Shown here one piece after another: positions 8,380 to 17,386 of a DNA stretch of 64,000 bases. Position numbers and translations under genes: made by a program. The DNA comes from Aequorivita xiaoshiensis (lineage in GTDB: Bacteria; Bacteroidota; Bacteroidia; Flavobacteriales; Flavobacteriaceae). How positions within the stretch are numbered: position 1 is the stretch's first letter; each line of letters starts with the position of its first letter. The notes under the pieces were generated by a model. That model saw only the letters and a program-made list of their open reading frames with translations, was not told the origin of the DNA and searched no databases. The stretch lies in assembly GCF_022008395.1 (NCBI RefSeq), contig NZ_JAIRBB010000006.1, forward strand, positions 89,480 through 153,479, read 5' to 3'.

Positions 8380-8763
8380 ATGGCAACAATAACAAACAAC
8401 ATTGAAATCAATAAGCTACAAACCTTACTAAAATATACCTTTACGATAGTTCCAATTGTAGCCGGATTGGATAAATTTTCTAATATTCTAGTACAGTGGG
8501 ATACCTATCTTGCGCCTTCTACTTTAGATATAATCCCATTTAGCGGGGCAACATTTATGATGATTGTAGGTGTAATTGAGATATTTGCAGGAATTCTCGT
8601 ATTTACTAAAACTCAGCTAGGAGCATATATCGTTTCTTTATGGCTTATACTTATAGGGTTAAGCTTACTGCTAACCTGGCATCATCCTGATGTGGCGGTT
8701 CGAGATATAGTAATGGCTATTTCTGCATTTATTTTGGCTAGATTGAGCACTTTTAAAAGCTAA
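8380..8763 (+). CDS. Small DoxX-like membrane protein
   Basis: 127 residues with four predicted transmembrane segments (about 20-35, 55-75, 82-99 and 108-122). The first segment, TFTIVPIVAGLDKFSNILVQ, resembles the start of DoxX/DoxD-type four-helix proteins. A polar HHPDVAVRD loop precedes the last helix. I do not recognise a specific function. It is divergent from the ECF sigma gene and might be in its regulon. A terminator follows. Confidence 0.65.
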   Translation: MATITNNIEINKLQTLLKYTFTIVPIVAGLDKFSNILVQWDTYLAPSTLDIIPFSGATFMMIVGVIEIFAGILVFTKTQLGAYIVSLWLILIGLSLLLTWHHPDVAVRDIVMAISAFILARLSTFKS

Positions 8764-8787
8764 AAAATAAATTCTCTAATTCAGAAG

Positions 8788-8830
8788 AAAACCCTTCTCT
8801 TTGTATTATTAAATATAGGAAGGGTTTTTT
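8788..8830 (+). terminator. Terminator after the DoxX-like gene
   Basis: AAAACCCTTC (8788-8797) pairs perfectly with GAAGGGTTTT (8819-8828), and T continues to 8830. Confidence 0.8.
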
Positions 8831-8882
8831 GTATTTATTTAAAAAATCTATTCGTATACTTTTCATTTTCAAATATAGGTAA

Positions 8883-9371
8883 CGTTATGAAGATGCTATG
8901 GCCGATTACAATCGTTGCTATGAGGGTGTAATAAAATAGGGCTGCTGCGCTATACCATGCCCCCCAATTGCAAATATTGGCCACATGTACATTTTGCAAG
9001 GAAAATATTCCGAGGCGTTGCCCTATAATTTAAGAGCGATAGAAATAATGATGCGAATAGACAGCACCATAAACCTTTGGGAAAACCATATGCATCTTTC
9101 AAACATTTATGGTGAATTGGGTGATTATAAAAACGCGCTTGAAAATCACGAGCTTTACGAACAAAACCGTACGGAGGATTAAAACACCATACTTGCTCGC
9201 AAGGATAACAAACTTCAGGTAAAATATGAAACTGTGCAGAAAGACATCGAAATTCTGAGCCAGCAGGAAAAAATTACACAACAACGAATAACACAATGGC
9301 TTTACATTGGCATTGCTGGGTTACTGCCTATAATTCTCTTCGGAATGGATTTTACACCAAAGACTATATAG
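8883..9371 (+). pseudogene. Decayed TPR sensor/regulator gene
   Basis: One continuous frame runs from 8883 to 9371, interrupted by in-frame stops at 8937-8939 and 9180-9182. It encodes TPR-like repeats (YEDAMADYNRCYEG, HMYILQGKYSEALPYNLRAI, SNIYGELGDYKNALENH). A coiled-coil-like stretch follows (KDIEILSQQEKITQQR), then a hydrophobic helix (WLYIGIAGLLPIILFGM). This order (TPRs, coiled coil, single membrane helix) is that of Bacteroidota sensor kinases or LuxR-type regulators. The 5' end and the output domain are missing. The longest stop-free piece, 8985-9182, should not be taken as a real gene. Confidence 0.7.
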
Positions 9372-9625
9372 AACAAAAATCTATATTAAGCAATTGCCAA
9401 CCGGTTCTTGGCTTGGTGTAAAAGTATTGGCTATTTCATAATTTATGATCGAGATTGAGTTGGAAGTATATAAACATCAATAAAACTGAACATAATCTAA
9501 ACCCAAAACAAGATACTCAAAACCCTAAATAACTGTTTTACTGATTATTAGCCTTGTAAAAAATTGAAAATTGGGAAACATCTTATATCTTTATAAGAAT
9601 TCATTTTTACTCAAAAGCCAAGCTT
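9372..9625. other. Gap before comEC, no gene seen
   Basis: 254 bp of AT-rich DNA between the TPR remnant and comEC. I see no open frame of note. TATCTTTA near 9589, with TTG about 17 bp upstream, is a weak promoter candidate for comEC. Confidence 0.4.
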
Positions 9626-11650
9626 ATGAAATTCATAAACTTCGCAATAGTTCGGTTTTCAATTTTTCTTACAATAGGGGTTCTTTCTGCACACTTCTAC
9701 CCTGTTACAACATTTTTATTGCCTTATCTTTTGACTTTATTAGTTGTTTTTGTGCTATTCTGGTTGTGGGCACGTAAACGAATTTTTCAATCTGTAGAAT
9801 TAGGAATTGTAACATATCTATGTTTTTTTTTCATCGGATATGTGAGTTATCAGATGCGGTTGCCAATGTTCCAATCCAATCACTATACACATATTACAAC
9901 TTCGGATATTCCTGAAATGCTTCAGTTAAAAATTATTGAAACTCTAAAAGACAATGATTTCAACCATAAGTATTTAGCCGAAATTTGCGAAGTAAATGGA
10001 AAGAATTCAAAAGGAAAGGTTTTAGTAAATGTTTCAAAAGACTCTACAGAAAACAGTTTTTTAGTTGATGACCTTATATTAGTTTATTCAACTATTTCTG
10101 ATATCCCTAAACCTTTAAATCCGCATCAATTTGACTATTCAAAATATATGAAGGTACTTGGGGTTTATGGGCAATTGCATTTATCTAGGAAGGAAATTAT
10201 AAAACGTCAAATTGGAGCCCAAACATTAAGAGGTTTCGCTCAAAATCGTCGTGCTAGAGTTATAAAAAAACTTCAGAAAACAAATTTAGAAACAGATGAA
10301 CGAGCAATCATTCAGGCACTTGTTTTAGGAGAAAAAAAAGATATAGATAAAAACCTATACGAAAAATATGCAGCGGCTGGAGCAGTACACATACTTGCTG
10401 TTTCGGGCTTACATGTAAGTATCATCTATTTTATACTAAGCTCTTTATTAAGACCTCTTTCAAGATTTAAGTACGGTTCATTAGTACAAGCAATATCTAT
10501 AGTTTTATCCCTTTGGGGTTTTGCTTTATTTTCAGGGTTGTCCGCATCTGTTACAAGAGCTGTAACAATGTTCAGCTTCTTTGCTTTAGCTCAAGTATTA
10601 AACCGCGACACACACGCTGTAAACACTTTGTTCCTTTCTTATTTAACTTTAATAGTCATTAATCCGTTTTTACTATTTCAAGTTGGATTTCAATTAAGTT
10701 ATTTAGCCGTTTTCTTTATAATTTGGTTACTTCCTACATTTAAAAATATTGGTTATTCAAAATATAAAGGTGTTCGTAAGGTTTGGACATTAATTTCAGT
10801 AACTATTTGTGCCCAAATCGGCGTATTGCCCTTAAGCTTATTCTACTTTAATCAGTTTCCTTGTTTATTTCTTATTACCAACATAGTTATCCTTCCTTTT
10901 TTATCAATAATAATGTGTGGTGGCATCTTGATAGTGATTTTAGCAAGTAATGATATCTTACCAAATTGGTTAGCAGAGACCTACAATTACCTAATTGAAA
11001 AATTGAATTGGTTTATTAACTGGATTGCTACTCAAGAGCATTTTTTACTTGGCGATATACACTTTTCCAAATTAAAAACCATAAGTGCTTATTTAACAAT
11101 TATAACTTTTGCCCTATATCTAAAAAAATTGAACTACTCTAGGTTAATTGCTTTGTTAGTGACTATTGCCTTATTAATTTCAGTATATATTTATGATGAA
11201 AACAGATATTCGAGAAGTCAATTAGTAGTATTCCAAAAAAACAGGCAAACGCTTCTAGCGTATCAAAATGGTAAAGACCTTAGTATTTTTAAAAGTGACT
11301 CAACTGCAAGCTTATCTAATGATTATCCAATAAAAGCATTTAAAACCCAACAGAATATTACATCATATTCTGAAAAGACACTTCCTTCTATTTTTAAATA
11401 TAAAGACAAAAAAATATTGATAATCGATAGCTTAGGTGTTTATCCAAAGCACGAAAACATTCATACTATTATTTTATCCAATAGCCCGAAAATAAACCTC
11501 AATAGGCTTATCGACAGTATTAATCCAAGACAAATTATTGCCGATGGAAGCAATTACCACAGTTATGTTAATAGATGGGAGGAAACTTGTAAATTAAAAA
11601 AGCTCCCATTTAGCCATACAGCTAAAGAAGGAGCTTTCCTATTAGAATAA
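9626..11650 (+). CDS. comEC: ComEC/Rec2-family DNA uptake channel
   Basis: A polytopic inner-membrane protein of 674 residues. The N-terminal hydrophobic pair and soluble domain (about 1-190) are followed by the Competence domain. Its start shows the family pattern ALVLGEKKDID, then AAAGAVHILAVSGLHVSII, and many further membrane helices run to about 520. ComEC carries single-stranded DNA across the inner membrane during natural transformation. The last 150 residues form a soluble region, but the zinc motif HxHxDH of the beta-lactamase-like nuclease domain is absent. No other competence gene is nearby. Confidence 0.88.
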   Translation: MKFINFAIVRFSIFLTIGVLSAHFYPVTTFLLPYLLTLLVVFVLFWLWARKRIFQSVELGIVTYLCFFFIGYVSYQMRLPMFQSNHYTHITTSDIPEMLQLKIIETLKDNDFNHKYLAEICEVNGKNSKGKVLVNVSKDSTENSFLVDDLILVYSTISDIPKPLNPHQFDYSKYMKVLGVYGQLHLSRKEIIKRQIGAQTLRGFAQNRRARVIKKLQKTNLETDERAIIQALVLGEKKDIDKNLYEKYAAAGAVHILAVSGLHVSIIYFILSSLLRPLSRFKYGSLVQAISIVLSLWGFALFSGLSASVTRAVTMFSFFALAQVLNRDTHAVNTLFLSYLTLIVINPFLLFQVGFQLSYLAVFFIIWLLPTFKNIGYSKYKGVRKVWTLISVTICAQIGVLPLSLFYFNQFPCLFLITNIVILPFLSIIMCGGILIVILASNDILPNWLAETYNYLIEKLNWFINWIATQEHFLLGDIHFSKLKTISAYLTIITFALYLKKLNYSRLIALLVTIALLISVYIYDENRYSRSQLVVFQKNRQTLLAYQNGKDLSIFKSDSTASLSNDYPIKAFKTQQNITSYSEKTLPSIFKYKDKKILIIDSLGVYPKHENIHTIILSNSPKINLNRLIDSINPRQIIADGSNYHSYVNRWEETCKLKKLPFSHTAKEGAFLLE

Positions 11651-11680
11651 CTCGAATATGAAACTTAAGGGTTATTCTAA
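11642..11680. terminator. Inverted repeat between convergent genes
   Basis: A perfect 10-bp stem TTAGAATAAC / GTTATTCTAA with a 19-nt loop. It includes the comEC stop codon and reaches into the end of the convergent thioredoxin gene. It may be a weak bidirectional terminator; there is no real T tract. Confidence 0.4.
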
Positions 11681-12210
11681 AATGTATATTTAAAATTCTT
11701 TTGATATTCTTCCCAAGCCGAAGCAGTTGTAATTTTTAAATAATCATCACTTTGAATCATTTTAAGAAATATCTCCAATTGTTTTGGTGTTCTGTATCCT
11801 GGCACCGCTTGAATTAACTCACCATCTTCCTTAAAGAAAACTACTGTTGGATAAGCATTAACTTTAAGTGCGTGAGCAAATAAATGCTGTGAGTTTCTAC
11901 CTTTTCTATTTGGGTTATAGTTAGGGTTAGTATATGTAAAATCTTTATACTTTATCTCTTCTGTACCTTCGGCATTAAATTTTACTGCATAATAGTTTTT
12001 GTTAATATACTCTATTACACTTTTATCGCTAAATGTATTTTTGTCCAGCATTTTACAAGGACCACACCAAGTGGTATAAACATCCATAAAAATCTTTTTC
12101 GGATTTTCTTGTTGGGCGGCTAAAGCTTCATTCATTGTCATCCAATTTATCTTTTGAGCATTAACACTACCTAGGGTAAACAGGAAAACAATTATTAAAA
12201 TATTTCTCAT
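11677..12210 (-). CDS. Exported thioredoxin-family protein
   Basis: 177 residues from ATG 12210 (a TTG one codon earlier is in frame). Residues 1-19 form a signal peptide ending NAQ, so it acts in the periplasm. The redox centre is TTWCGPCKMLDKNTF near residue 50, and the cis-Pro loop is KVNAYPTVVFF. An insertion YTNPNYNPNRKGRN is typical of DUF255-like thioredoxins in Bacteroidota. It probably reduces or isomerises disulfides of exported proteins; the partner is unknown. It has its own promoter at 12230-12261 and a leader of about 13 nt. Confidence 0.85.
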   Translation of the reverse strand: MRNILIIVFLFTLGSVNAQKINWMTMNEALAAQQENPKKIFMDVYTTWCGPCKMLDKNTFSDKSVIEYINKNYYAVKFNAEGTEEIKYKDFTYTNPNYNPNRKGRNSQHLFAHALKVNAYPTVVFFKEDGELIQAVPGYRTPKQLEIFLKMIQSDDYLKITTASAWEEYQKNFKYTF

Positions 12211-12229
12211 CAAAATTTTTTTAGTAATT

Positions 12230-12261
12230 CAAAAGTAAAGAAACAAAAAACGTTCCACAAA
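12230..12261 (-). promoter_or_regulatory. Promoter of the thioredoxin gene
   Basis: On the minus strand TTTG (12258-12261) stands 20 nt before TACTTTTG (12230-12237). Both elements fit the Bacteroidota consensus exactly. The -33 box lies inside the loop of the transporter operon terminator. Confidence 0.65.
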
Positions 12262-12277
12262 ATGGAACGTTTTTTTA
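12245..12277 (-). terminator. Terminator of the peptidase-transporter operon
   Basis: AAAAAACGTTCCA pairs with TGGAACGTTTTTT around a CAAAA loop, flanked by A and T runs. It lies 19 bp after the stop codon of the last POT gene. Confidence 0.85.
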
Positions 12278-12295
12278 TAAATTAACAGATATGAA

Positions 12296-14080
12296 TTAAC
12301 GAATTCCGTGCATTAATTTTTTCAATACGGGGTTTAAGAGCATTGCTATAAATCCAACAATAATTGGAACAACTGCAAAAATCAAGAAGAAGGTCCCTAA
12401 AGAATACTCCTCAGAAATTTTGTCAATCATACCTCCCATAGTGTTTGCAGCTTTTTGCCCTACAGCAATTGCTAAGTACCAAACTCCGAACATAAAACCT
12501 ATCATACGTGCAGGCACTAATTTACTCAGGTATGAAAGTCCTAATGGGGAAAGACATAGTTCTCCCATAGTGTGGAACAGATATGCTAAAATTAAGAAAA
12601 TCATACTTACAGAAGCTGTTCTCGCTCCAGGAGGAATATCGGATGCTCCGTACGATAGAATAGCAAACCCAAGACCTAGTAAAACTAATCCAATTCCATA
12701 CTTCATTGCAGCACTCGGATTGTATTTACTTTCCCACCATTTTGAGAATACAGGTGCCAAAGTAATGATGAAAAATGAGTTTAAAATTCCGAACCAAGTA
12801 GCATCTACTTTTAATTCTTCTGAAAAAGCTTTATCGTAAATACGGTATAATACCAATGCCCAAACTAGGATAAAAGCTATTGCTAAAACTATATTAGAGG
12901 CACCAATTTTGGTAAACGTCTTTTTAAATATTAATACAATCACATAGGTTATAATAATTAAAGGAATTGTAGTTAATAGCCCATCGACTATTTTAAAAAT
13001 TATAGCTGCATTTCCTTCTAAGTTTCTATCGGTATAATCGCTCGCAAACAAGGTCATCGATCCTAATGATTGCTCAAAGAAAGCAAAGAAAAACACTGTG
13101 AAAAGCGCGAAAATTGTAACTGCAATTAATCTATCTCTAACTATAGGTAGGTAACGTGCGATACGTGTAATTAATAAAACTAAGAACATTGCCAGTGCTG
13201 CTAAAACAACCACATTTGTACCACTCATACCTCCTACTTCGAATGGAACTAAGGAACTAGAATATATCGTATCTAATGGATCATTAAACAGATACAATAA
13301 ACCACCAATAGATGATAGCACTATTAAAACATAATCGAAAGTAGTAAAGGGGTTAAGTTTTATAGCTGCTTCTACTTCCTCTTCAACTTCTTCTTTATCT
13401 GCATCTTCATCTACATTTAAAACTATATCTTTTTTCTTTGAAGGTCTAGCTCCAACTTTTCCGAAGATTTTATGAGCTAATATAAATTGAAGCATTCCAA
13501 GAAACATAAATATTCCTGCTAAACCAAAACCGTAAGCCCATCCGTAATTTTCAGCTAGGTAACCACATAACATCATCCCGAAAAATGCACCTGCGTTTAC
13601 TCCCATATAGAAAATAGTGTAAGCACCATCTTTTTTGGATTCACGGGTTTTATACATTTCAGAAATAATAGAAGTAATATTCGGCTTAAAGAAACCAGTT
13701 CCAATTACTAATAGTGCCAAGCCTAAATAAAATGAAGCTGTTGTTTCTAATGCCATTGCGGCGTGACCAAGTGTCATTACAATACACCCAATTACAACAG
13801 CGATTCTATACCCTGTAAATTTATCGGCTATCCAACCACCAATAATTGGCGTTAGATATAACAGGGAAGCATAGGTACCTATTAAAGACAAGGCGTGTTC
13901 ACGAGGCCAATCCCAACCAGGGTTATCACTCATTAAAGGAGCTGTTAAAAACAATATCAATAGAATACGCATTCCATAAAAGGAAAAACGCTCCCACATC
14001 TCAGTAAAGAATAAAATAAACAATCCAACTGGATGCCCTAAAACAGTGTCTTTAAATAAATTTTCAATATCCGTTTTCAT
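12296..14080 (-). CDS. POT-family proton-coupled peptide transporter (third copy)
   Basis: 594 residues, a 12-14 helix MFS protein of the POT/PTR (DtpA) family that imports di- and tripeptides with protons. The signature E-x-x-E-R-F is at residues 27-32 (TEMWERFSFYGMR), the second signature FYMGVNAGAFFGM follows, and HTMGELCLSPLGLSY marks the C-terminal half. It carries a charged cytoplasmic insert (DEDADKEEVEEEVEAAIK) in mid-protein and is the longest of the three copies. It is last in a four-gene operon, 35 bp after the second copy. Confidence 0.92.
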   Translation of the reverse strand: MKTDIENLFKDTVLGHPVGLFILFFTEMWERFSFYGMRILLILFLTAPLMSDNPGWDWPREHALSLIGTYASLLYLTPIIGGWIADKFTGYRIAVVIGCIVMTLGHAAMALETTASFYLGLALLVIGTGFFKPNITSIISEMYKTRESKKDGAYTIFYMGVNAGAFFGMMLCGYLAENYGWAYGFGLAGIFMFLGMLQFILAHKIFGKVGARPSKKKDIVLNVDEDADKEEVEEEVEAAIKLNPFTTFDYVLIVLSSIGGLLYLFNDPLDTIYSSSLVPFEVGGMSGTNVVVLAALAMFLVLLITRIARYLPIVRDRLIAVTIFALFTVFFFAFFEQSLGSMTLFASDYTDRNLEGNAAIIFKIVDGLLTTIPLIIITYVIVLIFKKTFTKIGASNIVLAIAFILVWALVLYRIYDKAFSEELKVDATWFGILNSFFIITLAPVFSKWWESKYNPSAAMKYGIGLVLLGLGFAILSYGASDIPPGARTASVSMIFLILAYLFHTMGELCLSPLGLSYLSKLVPARMIGFMFGVWYLAIAVGQKAANTMGGMIDKISEEYSLGTFFLIFAVVPIIVGFIAMLLNPVLKKLMHGIR

Positions 14081-14115
14081 TTGTATGTAGTTTGGTTTAA
14101 ATAACTCGCTAAAAA

Positions 14116-15687
14116 TTAATTACTTGATTTGATATCTTCATTTGCAAGTTCGTACTGTTCTTGTTCCAATATTTCGCGTTCATTATCTTCTGCTCCGTGG
14201 GTTAATCGCTTTAACGGTTTTAAAAGTGCTATAACCAGAACTCCTATTAGTACAGTAAATATTGTTATTCCAGCAAAGACTGAATATTCTCCAAATTCCG
14301 ATGCTTTTTCACCAACAATTCCAGCAACTTTATTTCCTAAACCAGTGGCAGCAAAATAAACACCCATCATTAATGAAGCGTATTTTACAGGTGCTAACTT
14401 AGTAATGAACGACAATGCAACAGGAGAAGAGCATAACTCACCAATAGTATGAAACAAGTATGCTAAAACTAACCAGTACATTGCAGAGCTACCTTCAATA
14501 TTGTATTGTCTAGCAGCAAAAATCATAAATACGAAACCTAGTCCCATTATCATAGTCCCGATTGCCATTTTAAAAATAGAAGAGGCCTCTTTTCCTTTTA
14601 GTTTTCGTTTTGCCCAATATCCAGCCACTACTGTAGCAAATAAAATTATGAAACCTGCATTTAAGCTTTGAAACCAAGTTGCTGGTATCTCCATACCAAA
14701 TAGCATTCTATCAGTTTTTGTCTTGGTGTATATACTCATTAAACCACCAGCTTGTTCAAAAGCGCCCCAAAACACTATTACTAATAAAAAAGATAGAAGT
14801 AACACTAAAAACCTATCCTTTAATATTTTAGTATCAAGTGTTTTATAAATCATCATTAATACACCTGCAACTAGTGCTATAAATATATATAATGCAGTAT
14901 AACCCCAGTTATCAATTCCTTCATAAGTAAATCCTGCATAAATTGCATAAAAAACTATTAAAATAACAATACCCAATTGTAAAGGAGAGCTTCTTAACTT
15001 TCCTAATAAACTTGCATAAGATATATCTCCCTCTTTTTCTGCCTGAGTTGGTTTATTACCTACGTGTTCCAAATATCTTTGACCATATAAATAAACCAAT
15101 AAGCCCAAGACCATTGCAATTCCAGCTAATCCAAATCCATAATGCCAATTAATTTCCTCACCAACATAACCAACAATAAATGTAGCCAATAATGAACCTA
15201 AATTTATACCGATATAAAAAATACTAAATCCCTTATCCCTTCTAATATCTCCTTGCTTGTACAGACCCCCAACCATAGTTGAAATATTTGGCTTTAACAA
15301 GCCTACACCAAGTACTATTAAACTAAGCCCTGTAAAAAAGGCCCAATAAGCATCAAAAGCAAGAACACCATGACCAAGACATAAAATTATTGCGCCATAC
15401 AAAACGGCTCTCTTCTGTCCTAAATATCTATCGGCAATAATCCCTCCAGGTATGGACATTACATAAACCAACATTGTGTACCACCCATAAAGCATAATAG
15501 ATTCTGAATCTAACCAACCTAAGCCAGGGTTATCACCAGTTGTTTTTTGTACTAAATACAACGTTAATAATGCACGCATCCCATAATAAGAAAAACGTTC
15601 CCACATTTCGGTAAAAAACAAGATGTAAAGTCCTACTGGGTGACCAAATAGTTCTTTCTGCTTTTGGTATTGAAGTGCGTCTGACAT
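14116..15687 (-). CDS. POT-family proton-coupled peptide transporter (second copy)
   Basis: 523 residues with the POT signature ExxERF at 27-32 (TEMWERFSYYGMR), then FYIGINLGSLLATF and HTIGELCSSPVALSF. It lacks the long acidic insert of the third copy and ends in a charged tail of about 25 residues. It is clearly the most divergent of the three tandem paralogues: its second signature reads SLLA where the others read AFFG or AFLG. This may mean a different peptide preference. It sits 88 bp after the first copy. Confidence 0.92.
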   Translation of the reverse strand: MSDALQYQKQKELFGHPVGLYILFFTEMWERFSYYGMRALLTLYLVQKTTGDNPGLGWLDSESIMLYGWYTMLVYVMSIPGGIIADRYLGQKRAVLYGAIILCLGHGVLAFDAYWAFFTGLSLIVLGVGLLKPNISTMVGGLYKQGDIRRDKGFSIFYIGINLGSLLATFIVGYVGEEINWHYGFGLAGIAMVLGLLVYLYGQRYLEHVGNKPTQAEKEGDISYASLLGKLRSSPLQLGIVILIVFYAIYAGFTYEGIDNWGYTALYIFIALVAGVLMMIYKTLDTKILKDRFLVLLLSFLLVIVFWGAFEQAGGLMSIYTKTKTDRMLFGMEIPATWFQSLNAGFIILFATVVAGYWAKRKLKGKEASSIFKMAIGTMIMGLGFVFMIFAARQYNIEGSSAMYWLVLAYLFHTIGELCSSPVALSFITKLAPVKYASLMMGVYFAATGLGNKVAGIVGEKASEFGEYSVFAGITIFTVLIGVLVIALLKPLKRLTHGAEDNEREILEQEQYELANEDIKSSN

Positions 15688-15775
15688 AGTAATAGTTTAT
15701 ATTTAAAAAATTATTTCTTACTTTCTGTTTTATGTTCAGGTTTACTTAATTCAATTCATCGATATTCGAAAAGAG

Positions 15776-17365
15776 TTAGTTTATACCATGCATCATTTTC
15801 TTTAATTTCGGGTTGAATAGCAATAATAATACTGCTGCCGCAATTGGGATAGCAGCAATTATTAAAAAGAAAGTAGACATAGAATATGTTTCTGAAATTT
15901 TATCGATATAAGAGCCTGTCATACCAGCAATAAAGTTGGCAATTGCAGAAGCTGTAAACCACAGACCAAATAATAAACCTGCTAGTCGTTTAGGCGATAA
16001 TTTAGAAACATACGACAAGCCTACTGGACTTAAACAAAGCTCACCTGTTGTGTGGAAGAAATAAGCTAAGATTAGCCAAATCATACTAACTGATGCTGTT
16101 TCAGCTCCTTGAGGAATACTGTTAGCACCCACAGATAACACCACGAAACCAACTCCTACTAATGCTAACCCCATTGCGAACTTAACTGGACCTGAAGGAT
16201 TCCATATTTTTTCCCACAGCTTACTGAAAGATGAAGCTAATGTGATAATAAAAAAGGAGTTTAAGATTTGAAACCAAGATACCGTAACTTCAGTATGCTC
16301 TAAACTGAATTCTCTATAAACTTTCCAAACCCCTAAAATCCATATAATAATGAATGATATTGCTGTAAAAGTAATAGTTAAAGGGTACGCTTTGAAGATC
16401 TTCTTACCTAAGCCATATAGTACCCAAGACACAATCATGATTGGGAAAATTGTTAAGATGGCATCCACCCATTTAAAGATGGTTCCTGTACTTCCCTCTA
16501 ATACTCTTTGTGTATAGTCTTTAGCAAAAACGGTCATAGACCCTCCGGCTTGCTCAAATGCAAAGAAGAAGAACATACTTGCAACCATTAATACACCCAC
16601 AACTATTAATCTATCTCTTACAATATGTGGAGCTGTTTCTTCTTCCTCATCTGCTCCACCAGCCATTGCATCTAATTCAGCTTGAGTATGTGTTCCTGGT
16701 TCTTCACCTATTATTCCGAATATTTTACGTCCAAAATAAAATTGCAGCATACCGAATAGCATAAATACACCCGCTAGACCAAATCCATAATGCCAACCTA
16801 CTTTTTCACCTATATATCCGCATAATAGCATTCCTAAAAATGCTCCTGCATTAATACCCATATAAAAAATGGTATATCCCGCATCTTTTTTAGTACTTGA
16901 ATCTGGATATAAGTTTCCAACCATTGAAGAGATATTCGGCTTAAACATACCATTACCTACTATCATAAGCACTAGACCTATATAGAAGAATGTTGGGTCT
17001 ATCATTTCGAAGGCCATAGAAAGGTGACCTAAGGTCATAATTAATGCACCTAATAAAATAGCTTTTCTAAATCCAGTAAATTTATCGGCAATTATACCAC
17101 CAATAAGTGGTGTTAAGTAAACTAAACCTGTGTACCAAGCATAAAGCTGCATAGCATCAGCATTCGTCCATTCCCAACCTCCTTTGGCTATTTCTGTAAT
17201 TAAGAATACCGTCAATAACGCACGCATTCCGTAATAGCTAAAGCGTTCCCACATCTCTGTGAAAAACAAGATGAACAATCCTGCTGGATGGCCCATCACC
17301 ATTTTATTATCAACACCTTTTTTAGCTAAATGCGCTATTAACTGAGGGTCATTTTCTTGGCTCAT
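15776..17365 (-). CDS. POT-family proton-coupled peptide transporter (first copy)
   Basis: 529 residues. The ExxERF motif is at 37-42 (TEMWERFSYYGMRALL), with FYMGINAGAFLGM and HTTGELCLSPVGLSY. A central acidic loop (AMAGGADEEEET) is shorter than in the third copy. It resembles the 594-residue copy more than the 523-residue copy. It starts only 21 bp after the DPP-IV-like peptidase gene, so the two are surely co-transcribed. It would import the peptides released by that enzyme. Confidence 0.93.
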   Translation of the reverse strand: MSQENDPQLIAHLAKKGVDNKMVMGHPAGLFILFFTEMWERFSYYGMRALLTVFLITEIAKGGWEWTNADAMQLYAWYTGLVYLTPLIGGIIADKFTGFRKAILLGALIMTLGHLSMAFEMIDPTFFYIGLVLMIVGNGMFKPNISSMVGNLYPDSSTKKDAGYTIFYMGINAGAFLGMLLCGYIGEKVGWHYGFGLAGVFMLFGMLQFYFGRKIFGIIGEEPGTHTQAELDAMAGGADEEEETAPHIVRDRLIVVGVLMVASMFFFFAFEQAGGSMTVFAKDYTQRVLEGSTGTIFKWVDAILTIFPIMIVSWVLYGLGKKIFKAYPLTITFTAISFIIIWILGVWKVYREFSLEHTEVTVSWFQILNSFFIITLASSFSKLWEKIWNPSGPVKFAMGLALVGVGFVVLSVGANSIPQGAETASVSMIWLILAYFFHTTGELCLSPVGLSYVSKLSPKRLAGLLFGLWFTASAIANFIAGMTGSYIDKISETYSMSTFFLIIAAIPIAAAVLLLLFNPKLKKMMHGIN

Positions 17366-17386
17366 AAGATAAAACTGTTAAGTTTT

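Noticed and set aside
8985..9182. A small TPR protein gene of 65 codons
   Set aside because: The same frame continues with homologous-looking sequence on both sides of in-frame stops, so it is part of a decayed longer gene.
9571..9777. A 68-codon frame overlapping the comEC start
   Set aside because: It overlaps the true comEC frame by 150 bp and its translation has no recognisable features.
12296..17365. Recent tandem duplication or misassembly of the POT genes
   Set aside because: The three genes differ in length, loops and many residues, so they are old paralogues and not a repeated assembly segment.
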